Source: Setophaga petechia (lineage: Eukaryota > Chordata > Aves > Passeriformes > Parulidae). From it: a stretch of DNA of 64,000 bases. Both the position numbers and the translations under genes were made by a program. Position 1 is the first letter of the stretch. Each line of letters starts with the position of its first letter. A model generated the notes under the pieces. It was not told the DNA's origin, searched no databases, and saw nothing but the letters and a program-made list of their open reading frames with translations. The stretch is taken from assembly GCA_024362935.1 (NCBI GenBank), contig JANCRA010000019.1, forward strand, positions 6,444,501-6,508,500, in the 5' to 3' direction. Of the stretch, positions 35,370 through 48,978 are shown one piece after another.

Positions 35370-35980
35370 GCGATATGCAGAATAAATAAACTCCACAACC
35401 AGATATAGTTATGAAGCGGGTATGTATGTCAGCGCCCGGCACAAGCGAGATAGCTCTCGTGCAAACTTGTGCCCCGAGCCTCAGTCTGACCCACATCTTT
35501 ATTCACAAAGGTACTCCATATGCAATACATTTGGACATTAGAAACACAAAAACTACAACTACAACTTTTTCATGCATATTCAACCCCTGGCCCCGCCTTT
35601 TCTCGCCTCGCATGGTAATCAGATCCACGCCCTTCTGGGCATGCGTCGTTTGCTGTGGTGGTTGCACGGGGGTCTCTGGCGGTCTCTGAGGCTGAAGATT
35701 GTGGTCTTCCTCAGTCTCCTCATGACTGAACTTTTGAACTTTTCTCCTTTGCGCATGCGCTGTGGTCTCTTGGTGCTTATTTGAGTACGTCATTCGGCCT
35801 TAATTAGCTTGGAGACGGAGGATTCCCTTCATCTGGGCTCTTTGCATCCCTTGGTCTTCCCTGGTGTTGTTCTTTATGCAAGAAGCTTCAGAAATTTGCA
35901 TTTTCCTATGCCCTTTGTATCATGGCAGAGGTTTCTTTAGTAAAAAGGTTAAAATTCAACATATAGAAGCTAAACTTTAC
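35370..35980 (-). mobile_element. ERVK-like solo LTR, minus orientation (ends approximate)
   Basis: On the minus strand the block has GCGCATGCGC-type sites, GGCGTGGATCTGATTACCAT, a GAATAAAGATGTGGGTCAGA poly(A) region, then GGCTCGGGGCACAAGTTTGC and CTGGTTGTGGAGTTTATT at the end. That is the R-U5 layout of an avian LTR. A 96-codon frame at 35503-35793 lies within it and is not a host gene. Confidence 0.75.
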
Positions 35981-36089
35981 ATGCTTAATTTATATTGCTA
36001 ATTCAAGTGAACTCCAAAAATCTCTATTTCACCCTGAGCCACATGTGTATGCATGTACGGTTTTATACAGGGGATCTAATCCCTGACTG

Positions 36090-36620
36090 GGATGAAGCGT
36101 GTCCCCACAGGTGCCCACCTGTGCTGTTTGCAGAAATGGCTTCACTTTTCCAGAGTGTGAAAAACGCTAATCGCTGGTTTTAAAAATTTTAAAAGTTTAA
36201 TAGTAATAAAATGGTTATAAAAATAGTAATATAATTAAAGTAATAAAAATTTGAACAAATGGGATTAATACAATACAAGACAATAAAAACAAAGAGTTAC
36301 GGACAGTCCAGGTACCTCTTTCTGGGCAAAATTAGCCCGAAAAAGGACACCCGTTAACAAAGGATTAACCCTTAAAACAATAGCCTGTTGCATATTCATA
36401 CATCTCATACATGATGCATAAATTCCATTCAAACACAGGATTCTGTCTGGTCAGTGTCAGCTTCTTCCTCTTAATCCTGACAGAGTCTTCAGGGCTGGAC
36501 GGGGCAGGAAGGAGTTAGTTTCTTCTGAAAAAGGAGAAATAAATTCTTTTTCTCTGAAAGATTTAAGTGTCCTGTGGCTGCTATCTGGTGTGAATACCTC
36601 ATTCCTTTCTTAAAAATAAA
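36090..36620 (-). mobile_element. Second ERV LTR, minus orientation (ends approximate)
   Basis: Landmarks on the plus strand are AACGCTAATCGCTGGTTTTA, an A/T-rich run with repeated TAATAAAA, GGACAGTCCAGGTACCTCTT, GGGCAAAATTAGCCCGAAAA and GCATATTCATACATCTCATA. I recall this order from a songbird ERV LTR. No flanking gag or pol was seen. Confidence 0.65.
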
Positions 36621-37899
36621 TATCCCACATACATAGTTTCTATTTTAACATTATGTTATAACCTAAAACTATATTTAACACACTACTTAAGAAAATGGAT
36701 GCAGCATAACTTTCTAACAAAACACATATAATATTCATTTTTATATTTGTGAAAAGCCAATCATAAAATACACATTTTTCACACAGAGAATGCACGGGTC
36801 TGGCTGGGAAGGAAACTTGAAACTAAAGGCCCAAGTGTTTCAGAAACTATGGGCTTAAACCATTTCTGAGAAAAAAAATCTCAATGCATTCATTTGCTGA
36901 GTGAGGTTTTCCAGCCATACTATGCTGAAGTGCATAGTCATACCACCGCTGGTCAGAAATGATCCTGAACAGTCATTCTGCTAACATACAAGGAGAAAAC
37001 AAAAATAATCAGGTTTTTTGTGTGAGCAGATCAAGACAGCCAATGTAGAGCTGGTCTACTGCTAACCTAATTTTTCTAGGGTCTCTGTATTTTCCATTTA
37101 GAGGATATACTGTTCTTTAAATTATGCCTCGTGTAATAGGTGCCAATAGGTGGGGTGACAGTTATCCCTGTGCCACTGATTTATACTTCTTCCACAGAAT
37201 TTTTCTTTTAAAATGGGTCTTCCTTCATAGCCCAAAAAAAACCCCTGCTGGTTTCTTCATAACACAAGCGTAAGTCCCAGGTACAGTCCAAGTATCAGCA
37301 TTTGCATATCTTTCTGCTTCATCAGTAGAAAGCTCCCTAAGCCCTGTGCACACTCTGTGTCATCAAGTCTGTAATAAATACATCCATTAATGTGATTTCA
37401 TGGATTACCAAACATGTGAGACTTGGAGATTTAATCCAACAAATTTGTGCTCTTGCACATTGCTTACTCATAGTGATAAGAAATGATGGCACAGCTCCTG
37501 ATCTCTAGCATAGATATGTCCACGCAATTTTGAAAAATCTGTTACTTTGAAAGTTTACTTGAATCTGATTTTTGCTTCATAGCTGAGAGTTAGAATTTGG
37601 CCCTATTTAAACCAGTTCCTCTTTTAAAAGAGTGTTTGTAACTTCAATCCTGTAGCATTCAGTATTTCCTGCTTCTGCTCTTCCTGTTTATGGCATGTCT
37701 CACTTGCCACTCCTTTTGTGCCTAGCATCAGGCCTCTGGAATAAACATACTCACCTTTTCCACAGTCCTTTCAAATCACATTACTGATGATGGTACATAT
37801 GGCTCTACCCATTTTATAAAGAAACAGAAGCCAAAGGTCTTGCAAGATAAACAGAACAAGGCTTGAAGCTTTTTAAATGCAACTTACTTAATGAAGGCA
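36621..37899. other. Intergenic, nothing recognised
   Basis: AT-rich sequence between LTRs. No exon or repeat was recognised. Confidence 0.6.
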
Positions 37900-38859
37900 T
37901 GTGCTGATTTTGGCTGGGATTGAATTCATTTTCTTTACAGTGACTAGCATGAGGCTATGGTTTGATTTGTGCTGGAAACAGGGATGTTTTCACTGCTGCT
38001 GAGCAGGGCTTGCACAGCACCAAGGCTTCTTCTGCTCCTCCCTCCACCATGCCAGTGAGAAGGCTGGGGATGCACAAGGAATCTGGACAAGACACAGCCG
38101 GGACAGGTGACCCCATCAGACCGAGGGGATATCCCACACCATATGGCATCATACTCAGCATATAGAGCTGAGGGAAGAAGGTGAAATAAGGGGAGATATT
38201 CAGAATGATGCTGTTTGTCTTCCCAATTGCCTGTTATGCATGATGGTATGGCATTCACATTCTCTGAAAAAAATCCTTCACTGAGGATTTTTCTCCTGGC
38301 AAGCTAAGAAGCCTCAGAGAAAAAGGGAAACCATTCTTATATCATTTGCTTCTCCTGTGTGGAATATGTTGGTGATTGTTTCTTTGGACTCTGATATGAG
38401 CTGTTTTGACTCATTCGCCAATCAGTGCCAAGCTGTGTCGAGGCTCTGGAAAAAGTCAGAAGTTTTCATTATCTTTTTAGCATTCAGTAAGTATATTTTC
38501 TGTATTCTTTAGTATAGTTTAGTATAGTATTATTTAATATAATATAGTATCATAAAGTAATAAATTGGCCTTCTGAGAACATGGAGTCAGATGCATCATT
38601 CCTGCCTTCATTGGCAAATACAATATGATGGAGCCTGATTTTCCTGGCGATGACTGAACACCTGAGCCAAAGGGAAATGGTGAATTAATTCCTTGTTTTG
38701 CTTTGCTTGCGTGAGCGGTTTTTGCTTTCCCTATTAAAACTGTCTTTACCTCAAACCATGAGTTTTCTCACTTTTACTCTTCCATTTCTCTCCATTCCAT
38801 GGGGAAGGTGAGCTAGCAGCAGCATGGTGCTTGTTTGTGGCTGGGGTTAAACCACAACA
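37900..38859 (+). mobile_element. ERVL-like LTR, split by a younger LTR
   Basis: Starts TGTGCTGATTTTGGCTGGGA and ends GGGGTTAAACCACAACA. The flanks AGGCA (37895-37899) and AGGCT (38860-38864) form a probable 5-bp target duplication with one change. The middle carries the insertion at about 38247-38625. The two halves join naturally in the middle of the GCATGATGG...GAGCC block. It is otherwise near complete and is the reference for the shorter relatives in this window. Confidence 0.85.
38247..38625 (+). mobile_element. ERVK-like solo LTR nested in the ERVL-like LTR
   Basis: About 379 bases flanked by TGATGG at 38241-38246 and 38626-38631, a 6-bp target duplication of the size typical of ERVK. 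Internal marks are TTCACATTCTCTGAAAAAAA, GAAGCCTCAGAGAAAAAGGG, CCAATCAGTGCCAAGCTGTG, the TAGTATAGT-rich run and AAGTAATAAATTGGCCTTC (poly(A) signal). The 5' TG appears mutated to TA. Confidence 0.8.
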
Positions 38860-38864
38860 AGGCT

Positions 38865-41800
38865 TCAAAGACCTGAACAGTGATCATACAAGCTACCAGT
38901 CAACACATCAGGCTTTGCTTCCATGAAGCTGCCTCAGTTGTCCACAATGATGCTTCTGCCCAGATCCCAAACTGTCCCAGCACTGAAAACACTGATGACT
39001 GTGCATTCTCTTACCTAGGCCAAGTATGATATTCTTTCATTTTCACCCTTCCAAGCTCAGTCCAATAGTTTAAGTAAACCCTTGGAAACTGGATCAGCAT
39101 CCCTTAATGTGCGTTTACAGCTGCCAGTTTTAAGACACAAACAAAGTTGCTTCTCACCATGTGCCCCTATGTCTAGTGGGGTAATGTCCTGGATTCTTAC
39201 TTAGACATGCAAAGCCATTTCTTCTGCTAGGTATCACCTATTTCAAGGAAATCATCCAAAATGCTGTATTTTTCTTTACATAGCATATTTCTTCCAGGCC
39301 TTAAGCACACTTCTGGATTAACCCAGGAGTGCCACAGTATTCTGTCTGAACCTCAGTACAGGTATGCACAGGGTTGTGGTTCTCTCACTTCTAGTTCCTG
39401 CTTTCAATACTGTTTCAGTACCTTGCTCTAGGCAGAAAATAATGATTCATGGTTTCAATTTGGTGCCCAATGCGATCTCTTGTTCAGAATATGCATCAGG
39501 TCATCAGTGGCCATTTTTCTTTATAGCAGATTATTTTTTGCCTAATTCCACCACCTGGAAGAGTTTCTCACCATCCATTGAGCCTTGAGTCTGGTTTAAA
39601 TAAGATGGATTGCTATTTGCAGTCAAAATTTTGATACTACAGCAACATAATCATTTGTCTGTAGGAAAGTCTTAAAAGGTATGATTTGACATGTTGACTT
39701 CATCATAAATTGCAGTCTGGTTTTACTATTAATTTCTCAGGCTGTTGAGAGGCTACAGTAAAAATTATTTCCCTGTAACTTTTCTGTAGCCTTGGAGTGA
39801 GGTAAACTGGTTGAAAGTATTCATCTACTGAATTAGCAGAAATGCAAAGAGGAGAGAAATAATTATAATAGTGATTAGTTTTTTGTTTTTTTTTCTTAAC
39901 ATAGATTCCAGGGGGTATTTAAGGAACTATGAGAGTAAGCATGACATCTGTGCCAGGCTACAGATGTCTAAAGGTAATAGAATTTCTAGCAGAGGAAACA
40001 AAGTATTGAACCCAATGTGCCATGTTAGAGACTGCAAACAATATATTGTTCCTGAATATATTTAATATATTATATGTATATTCAATTTTCGTATTCTTCT
40101 ATGCCATGCAATGAAATAAAGGCGTTAACACAAATTTACTGTAGGTCTGTAAGGAACAGTCATGTCTCACACCTCTGCAGGGTTCTTCATGTGTACAGAC
40201 AAGGTGTGTAAGGGGTGGTTCTCCATTCAACAACTCGTTAAGAGGGAGGGAAAATCTGGGCATTGATTCATAACTCTTGAACGAGACACATAGAGCAGAG
40301 GGTAGAAAGAAATTAGCAGCTTTCTTAGTACAGAAGGGTCTTCAGCAGAGGGCAAAAAGCATCTGGTTGGAGTCTGTTCTGTTCAGCACACTCAGCAGTG
40401 TTTAAGAAAGGACATGTACAATAGTGTCATATACTATTATACATATATTACACAATAGTGTGGTGGAAACTTTGCTGGTGACAGTGTTACTCCTTTGACA
40501 AGTGCACAGTGGAATTGTGGACCACCTTGTCGGAGTGTGGTGGGTAAGCTACCGAGATTCACATGTGCTCTTATCCCCCATCTCCAAACACTTGGGCACA
40601 TCTGAAAATTTTCACCAGTGGGAGTCTCATGAGGCACTCTCTGTGTGAACAAACTTCATTGCATTGCAAGGGAAAGCTTTGGGAAAGGAAAGAATTGCAG
40701 AGTTTTTACAGGAGCCTGTCTTGTGTGCCTGTCACCACTATGACAGCAAAAGGCAATTCTCAGCAACCAGTACAAACCCATCCTGTGTCATCAGCTTGGA
40801 GCATCCCATGGTACCTTATTTATGCTGGTTGATTCTCTGGGTCTTGCTGAAGGTAATGGCTGTAAAAGTGCTGTGTGCCTATTTTTTTGGCAGGTATCTA
40901 TGCTTAGGAGTCAGGTGTGCAAAACAATTCTCATTTAGCTATTTTTGGTCACATCAGTGCTTGTCCATTAACTTCTGGCAGTGCAGCTTCATTTGAAGTT
41001 GCTATGTTTAGATGATTTTATTGATGTGTGAAACAGAGTGAAAAGTGAAATGCACATAAGCATGCAGGAATAAAAGTCATAAATTTCCTGGATCACAAAG
41101 AATAAGAATGCTCAATAGTTTAATACTAGAAAATTAATGCAGATGAGTCATCCTCACACTAAAACTACAGACAGCTGGATCGTGAGAGTGTTTTTCTGTT
41201 CTCCTTTCTTTCTTGTAATAAGAACAATGTATCATTGTCTATCACTTATTCTCCAAACTATGGAAGTGTTTTGCACACCTGCCATTTAACCTTTCAGCGT
41301 GCTGTACGTCACCTGGCTCCTGCATGTCTGCACAACATGTATATTTAACATGTATAGAAGAAAATGCTTTGAAAGTTTATCCAAGAAAAACATGCTTAGA
41401 AGGTTAGGAAAGTGAGCACACTTCCCTAATTCACAAAACTATCAAGTAATTTTTTTTTCTCTCCTGTCTAATTTTGGACGGTTGAAGAGGCCTCGTTGAA
41501 GAGATTTCCTTGCATGGAAACAGAAGTGATTTTTCAATATGAGAAGATGTGCAGTACTTCATTAGATGTTTGTCCTGAGGAATTACAGCAAGATTGGCCC
41601 ATTGTGAACTAGATTTTTGCTGCTTCATCTGTCTTTGTTTTCTCCTCTATTTTATCTTCATTTTATTGCGTGTGTCATAGTGGGAAAACATTATTTTTTG
41701 AGTATCCTTTTAAACAAGTAATGCCTGCTTCCTGCAGCCTATATAGACTTATCTGATTTCTAGGTCATAGATCATTTGATAGATCATGGATCACTTGGAT

Positions 41801-44800
41801 AATATTTCTTTTAAATTAATCAGATTCTGGCCCAAAGGATCTGGCAAAAGTGATGTGCCACAGCTGTGCATATGTTACAACAGGCAACCTTCTGATTGCT
41901 CCACCACCTCTTTGAAATTAGGTTTTATGAGCTCAGTGAGGGAGCCATACATAACTTATCTGCAGTAGGAGTAGCCTTTGTGAAAGAAATATAAACTAAC
42001 ATGTTGTTGTAATAAATACATCTGTTTTTTCCCCTAGTATGATGGAACAATGCTGTAGTGCCAGAAAATTGGAAGTGAAGTGCTATGCAAAAACAGGAAC
42101 AGAAAGGGCTGTGCAGTACTATTTGTAGCCCTGAGAAATAATGTATCTGAGGTTTAAATAGTATTAATTTAGGGACTAGGGACACGTGTCTCTGTCTCAT
42201 GTACATTCCCTTCTGTGTTGAAAGCTGAAGAGTCTCCATCCACTTTTTGAGCCTACAGCATCTCCTCCTTTCACCATCAGTCTCTGTTGCTTTGTGCCAA
42301 CAGCTTTTGTCTGTAATCCTGGAAGTGTAGAAGGAGTGCTCTTGTCCTTCATCCTCTCAGAAAAAGGTAAAGCCAGAAGAGTAGCATTTTGGAGAAAAAA
42401 TGAAATGCTGAGCTACCCAGTGCTGCTGATGATAAGTCTGGCTAAAGGACAGAAAAAAATTACTTACTGGAGCTTATGCTACATCTTTCTGTAACAGAGT
42501 CTACTGTACAATGACTCCTAATGCCATTGTCAAGCCTCATTATTCTTTAGTTTTTCTACTCAGCATTTACTGGATTTCTCTGAAAAGAGGACAGAAGTGT
42601 GACCAAGGCAGCTCTTCTTGCAAGAGATTCTGTGTGGGTAGATGTGTTATATCTACCTTATATCTACAATGCTGAATTGTCAAAACTTTGGACTCTTGGT
42701 AGAAAAAAAATTGTTGGGCTAGACATATTTTTTAGTTTGAAAAAAAGATGTAAACAACAGGAAGTGGGTGTTGGCAAAAACCTGGCAGCCCTTTATACAG
42801 CTGGGAGAAATAATCTATTAATAATCTACCTGGAACTATAGTCCTTCTATTTAGTGTGTCTCTATCCTGAGACACGGCTGCAGCTCATGTGCTGTTTTCA
42901 CTGGTGCTGCAAGGATTAGCAGCAGGCCATCTGTTCAGCCACTGAGAAAAACCATGTGATTGGCAGGTACCACTGACCTAAGACAGACATCTCCTTTTGG
43001 TGCTGCCTGCAGAGTGTAACTGTGTGCTGAGTTCCCTCTTCTTTCAAGTTGTAAATGAAATACATTCACTCTGAGGTGATAAAAAGTCTCTCATGGTTGT
43101 TACAGCTTGTTTCTCTGGCGTGTTCAACTACCCTGTGCTTGTCTTTCTCCTTTGCAATTTACTAAAACCTACAAAGTTGTAAATCTAATCTCTAAACTGG
43201 CACATGCTGAAGGGATAAGACACTGCAGATATCTGAGGGCAGATAATCCTGTTTGGCTCCAGAACTCCTCCAGGCTGCAGGAAGAACTGGCAAGTTGCAA
43301 GAGGCCTGGACATTTGTCCATCAGTGTAAGGACAAGCAATCTTTATGTTGTTGTCATTCAGCCCAATGTCTGGGATTTGGTTTAATTTCATCATTAAATA
43401 TAAATGGTGTTTTTCCAAGAAAGGTCATTGTAAAATTTGATTCAGGAACAGCCTTTTTATTTCTTGATGTGGAGGCAAGTTGCGCTCTACTTCAGGACTC
43501 ACAGCTACCATGCAGACAACTGTCAGACAAAGGAAAACCTCCAAAAAGAAGATGAAGCAGATATTAAAGCTGCACAATGGATTTTCAAGGTAAGAAAATA
43601 TGCAGGATTAGTTACAGAAATGTCCTGTGAGAGGGGGTGAAAGGGTGTGTCTGGAAAAGAGGAGAAAGAAATACTGATGTCATGAACAACAGCCATAGGT
43701 TGTTTATCACCAAGACATCACTATTCATGCAGTTTTCCTTTTTCCTGAGTCTCATCCCCTGCCCTCTGTTCCTCAACATGCTGCAACCACAGTGACAAAG
43801 GAGGTGGTGATCTGCCTTCCCACTAAGTGTCTACTTTCAAGGAATATAATAAACACATCCATCAAACAAAAATTATTCATACTCTGTGAAGCTAATCTGT
43901 TGCTAGAAGAGTGAGGGAAAATATGTTGCTTCTTGGTGTTTAGACACTGAAGAGTTTTGCTGTTTTTTACTGGTTCTATGTCAGATTGTTTTTATTGGTA
44001 GTTGACAAAAGATGATATGCCAAAGAAATCAAGGTGCATAATACTGAAGTCTACTAGGGAGTTACAGTAAATCCTCTTTAGTGAACCTATAGAGTATTCC
44101 TTACTTAAAAACAACAGTCATGTATCTTCTAGGTTTTGCCAAAAGCCTGAAAGCTGCCTGAGGGGTGAACTGCTATTATTTTTTTTAATGCAGGTTCCTA
44201 TGCAGCACAGCAAGAGAGAGAAATGCAAGAAACTGTATCTTATTAAAGCTTTGGGGCAAAGGTGGTGCACCATTGTGCATGATAGGGGAAAAAATGTGAT
44301 AGCAAAGTCCTGTGCTCCTGGAACCACAAAGGTTGTCTTTTTTCAGACTTAAAGCCAGCATAGAGAGGGGCTAAGGCATCCAGTTGAGTTTGCTGGCAGG
44401 GTTGGTGAAAGTTAAGACAGGGGAAGAAGCTGTTCCCAGTTCCACATCTACCTTACAAATATTCAAATTAAAGCTAGAATTGATCTCTCCATCCCATTTC
44501 CTTAGCCAAAGTATAACAATTTCTAAGAGGCTATTTCATTTGATTATAGGAATGCACTCATCAGAAATCCTAAATTACTTTCACCTCTTTTGCTGAGAGA
44601 AAATGTTCAGCCTGGTTTGCTGACATCAGAAAACTGTTTCTGATAATGAGCAAAGTACTCGCTGTTCAGAATTTCATGTCATTCTGTTTTCTGTCCATTT
44701 GGCATATGAGCCTGGGGACCTCTTGACCCTCTTCAAGGCAAAAGGGGCTTTGTCATAGGCCCAATGGCTCTTGAAGTTAACCATTGACAATCATAGTTTC

Positions 44801-45665
44801 TGAAACACAGATTCTGAGTTCTTCATAACTCATGTCCCCAGACATTTCTCATTTAGCCATCCTTAATTCACTGCAGGTCAATTGTTCCCTTCAGCTTGCT
44901 GATTGCTTTTGTGGATATTGCCTGAATTTGCAGTTTGTTGCTGAGGTTCTGAGAACTTGGTGCACAGTACTGACTCAGTTACCTCGCAGAGGATAACTAA
45001 CTATTTTTCTATTCTGCAAAGGATTTGTCTGTACAGGGACGTGAATGCCACTGGAATATTCAGAGCCAGCTACTGTCCACAGTTCCTTTAACAACACTGC
45101 TGCCAGCTTCCCTTCTCCTGCTTTCTGTCTGTTCCATTTACTTTGTTTAGTGCTTTTGTTTCTAAATGCTGCGGCTCTACTAGTGTGGCTCTCATCCCTG
45201 GTAGCAGAGACAGCCTGCAGGGACTGCCCAGGAAATGCTCTGTAGCCACTTTCTGAGCTCAGTTGAGTAGAAATTGCTGGGATGTGGAAGCTCAGGTATG
45301 AGGCTACATTCTCTGGGGGAACATGTCTCCAAAATTTCATAAACCATATCAGCAAATGATCTTTTCACATATGTAATGTAAGCAATGTTACTGGTAGCTA
45401 ATGAGTCTACAAGGATTGTGTTAGTGATAGGAAGTTAGAAAACTTACTCATCCAGAAGTGTGTACAGCCCTAAGGCTGGGGAGCTAAAATAAACGGCAGG
45501 CTTTATTTCACATGGATGGGAAATGCCTTTCTCTTTTACTGATAGGGAACTACTGCACAGAGGGTTTACATTATTTCCTAGTAGTATTTAGGAAAACAAC
45601 TTCACGTTTGTAAGGTTCAAGACCAGTTTGTCACTTACACTTCCAGAATCAAGGAGATCACATTA
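38865..45665. other. Intergenic, no feature recognised
   Basis: About 6.8 kb with moderate A+T. Short open frames occur on both strands (up to 126 codons at 44975-45355 minus), with no recognised family, splice framing or composition signal. Some 42-44 kb stretches may be old repeats that could not be named. Confidence 0.5.
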
Positions 45666-45671
45666 AAACTT

Positions 45672-46060
45672 TTATTTTCTTTTCAATAACAGATGGGGAA
45701 TGCCTGTCTTATGCTCCACTCCCCACTGCTGGACAAACTCTAGGAACTCCTTGGAGACATATGCTGGGCCATTGTCAGTCTTAATCTCCCTAGGGATACC
45801 CAGTACTGAAAAGGCTTGCAGCAAGTGTTGTTTGGCATGCACAGCCCTTTCCCCTGCGTAGGCAGAGGCATGAACTGCACCAGAGTATGTGTCTATGCTG
45901 ACATGCATATCACATACATGTGATCAAAACTGAGAGCGTGTGTGATGTTTGTCTGCCACACTTCGCAGCTCCCAAGGCCTCGGGGGTTAACCCCAACTCC
46001 CAGTGATGGCACTGCCTGAAGCTGGCAACTACAGAAAGTTCAGGATCTTTTGGTAAAACA
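45672..46060 (-). pseudogene. Endogenous retrovirus integrase remnant
   Basis: A 78-codon minus-strand frame (45672-45908) shows the retroviral integrase core: an Asp in IDTYSG, then TDNGPAYVS with the second catalytic Asp, then a QWGVEHKTGIPH block. The frame ends before the expected catalytic Glu. Upstream on the same strand the coding signal continues in a broken state to about 46060, interrupted by a stop and a frame change, around GVNPRGLGSCEVWQ. The Asp spacing and motif style suggest an alpha/beta-retrovirus-like (ERVK-type) pol. No paired LTRs or other genes were seen around it, so it is a dead fragment. Confidence 0.85.
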
Positions 46061-48978
46061 ATTCTATGTGTGACGCTGGTTGCTATAGAGAGAGTATGTT
46101 CTTAGACCTGTAATTTGTGTGACTGACCGGGTCCTTGATCAGACTGATTCCACAGTCCTCTTTAATTCCCGTGCTCCCTTCCACTTTAGATGAGATTTCG
46201 GATTTTATACTTCTCAATGTGACTGGTGACTGCTTCTGAGAGCAAGTTGGCATCTAATTCAACACACCAAAGAGTAAAAAAGCTAAAATATCAAATAAAT
46301 TTTTCAATTAAAAAAAAAAAAAACAATACAAAAAAAAAACCCCAACAACAAAAACAAACCTAAATATTTTAATGGAACACTTGAATGAGGTTTATTTATT
46401 CTTGAATGTGCTTTCAAAGAGAAACTGAATTACAAGAGAAATGTTTTTGAAAAGTGGTAGGCAGAGCTTAAAGGCCTTTTAAATTCTCTTCATGACATTT
46501 AAACTAACTCAATGAGTTGTTTGTTCTTATCTCCATTTACATTGCTTAAAAAGCCTTTCTCTCTGGCATGTTTGCATCTTGATTTATAAAAGTGTTAAAA
46601 AGTAAAAGTGAATAAACTGCTTTTTACCACTACCAACACAAAGATACAAGGACTTTCTTAACCCAAAGCTAACACAGACACATTTATGTGTGCTCCCTAG
46701 GAGCTTTTGCATGTAAACAAAATAAAACACCCCTGAAACATTATGATGCCTGGCATCATATGTTGCACTGCATAGGGAGATAGTGCAAGGTTTCAAATAT
46801 ATCACAGTTTCTCTCCCTTATGGAAAAAAATTAGCCACAGTTCTGTTCCACAGAGCTCATTGCTATACTTTCCTCAGAAGAGGATGAGAATGTTCCCCAG
46901 AGAGCTGCCACATTTTAGTTCACATGCAGATTACACCTGGATAGAGCCTGTTTCTCTTCTATAACATAATTGTGGTTTCTAAGCATACAGTCTCCAGATT
47001 TGGTTGGGTTTACATGAGTAACACACTGACAGACAGCAGGGACAGGGCAAGGGCAGATAGGAAAACAGTGTGAGGGCTCTGAGGGCATTACTAAGTGTTC
47101 ATGGCCCTGACCAGCCTCAGCTGGGGTCTCTGCCCTCACCCATGGAGCAGCAGCTCTGTTTAAGTTTAGCCCACAGAGCCTGTTCCCTTGAGCTGAGCCT
47201 GAAGGGGTGATGGTCTCCAGCCAAGTGACAGCCATGTAAGGGAGCCTCCCACCCTGGGCTGACTTCCTGGCTTGTCCTTGGCTCTCACCTGTCAGTGTGG
47301 GCTTGCCTGGCAGTTGTGGGACCTGATTGTAAATCTGATCTGAGAGTTGACTTCTACCTTGCTGTGGTACTGTTTTATGATCTGGACCTTTCTTGAATTT
47401 GTCTCTATGTTCTGTTTACCTTGCTCGAGTAGTGGGAGTGGGATGTAAGAACCATTTTCTTCCAGCTCTCCTTCTGTGAGGGCACAGCCCTGTTCTTGCT
47501 AGGGATTGAAGCAGAATCCTTTCCAGCTTCTGCTGACATTTGCCTCACCTGTAAGGGTTTACTTTCCTCCACAGGGCATGGAGCAGAGAGGTGAAGAACA
47601 GCATAGTGTTAAGTGACGAGGTGTGTGCCAAGGAGATGCAGAGACCCAGTATGAATCCTTCTTAAACAATAATCTCTAGGCTGAGGCACTGTGATACCTG
47701 CATGGTTATACCAGCACGGCTTTCCTGCTTCCCAAGTCCTGTCCATTTAAATTCTGTGTGAATGACCAGGCAGAAATGGAAATGGCCTCGAGCATGCAGT
47801 CTGAAGGAGCACCCCCAGAAAAGTATGGCACCCTTTATCCTTGCTCTAGCTGATTTAGCTCTGCAGGAATCCTTTGGGTCTGGAGATGTCCAGCATTATT
47901 CTATGAACTGCTTGTAATGTGAAAGCCACTCATGACCATGCATAGCTCACCTAAATTATTTGGCAACTGCTATGAATCATAATTTATTTGATAAAATAGG
48001 AATCCATTCACAAGCAGTTCCAGAAAGGTCAAAAATCATAAAAGTTGTTATTTGCAAAACTTTGGTGCCAGTTGAATAATTGCACAGCTTTTATCCAAGT
48101 ACCTCAGTGTCTTCAGCTGATGAGTGCTGGCAGTCATTAATTGCTGTTACTCTTATAGTCCCTCTGAAGTCAGATATTGTCTTTATCTTTTGTACGAGTA
48201 GGAAAAGTCCCGGTATTAGTAAATATACTCACCCTTTTCAGTCAATATCATCTCCACCAAGTATGTTTACAATATGTTTTTCATACTTGGTCATTTTTGT
48301 GTGTCTGAAAGCTTGTGGTTGTCAGAGGGTGTTGAGAACAAACCAAGAACACACTTCTTTTGTTCTTCTGATCAGATCTTGTACACAGTTAAACAGGCTG
48401 AAACGTAATTGAACAGTCACATATTATCTCTTATGTTTGAGACGGGCAGGGGATGCAAACTGTATGGCTAGGGGTTGAACCCCTTTCAGATGCAGCCAGC
48501 ATTCTTTGTCCATGCCAAAATAGTTATTCTTACACAGCAGATGTAAAATTTGAGACATGTTTGATGCTCTGTTTTATTCAGGAACAAGGTTTCAAAGGTA
48601 GACAGAATTCTGGGAGAGATATAGGAGTATTATGGGGCATTTAGGACCACCAAGTTATGAGCAGCTAGTCATACTGACAACTTCTTTGATGATACAGTAT
48701 ACTGTTTGATAGGGAAAAGAGTGGGTATTTTGCCAGATGGTTATAGGCTAAGATAATAAAATAAAATCATAAGCACTTGGTTTTAAAGGTAAGCAAAATT
48801 ATTTCTAGGACAAGCTGCCGAGCATTATCTCTGTGATGTTCTCTGGTGGTTAATTTAGTTTGTTGGACATGTATCCTTTATAACAATAGTATATCTTGTC
48901 CCTGAAGTGCTTTCACTAGTTAAGAAAGGGCTACTCCTGCACATTTTTACAGACAATCAACCTTTATGAGACCTGCAG
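46061..48978. other. Intergenic; A-rich run, otherwise nothing certain
   Basis: A-rich low complexity at about 46308-46360. The 46.9-47.7 kb portion is richer in G+C and may be an old repeat, but it was not identified. No exon was recognised. Confidence 0.5.

Noticed and set aside
35503..35793. A 96-codon minus-strand ORF.
   Set aside because: It is contained in an ERVK-like LTR upstream of the poly(A) region and has no known protein features.
44975..45355. A 126-codon minus-strand ORF close to the integrase relic.
   Set aside because: It was considered as further retroviral coding sequence, but no motif was recognised and it is not collinear with the relic.
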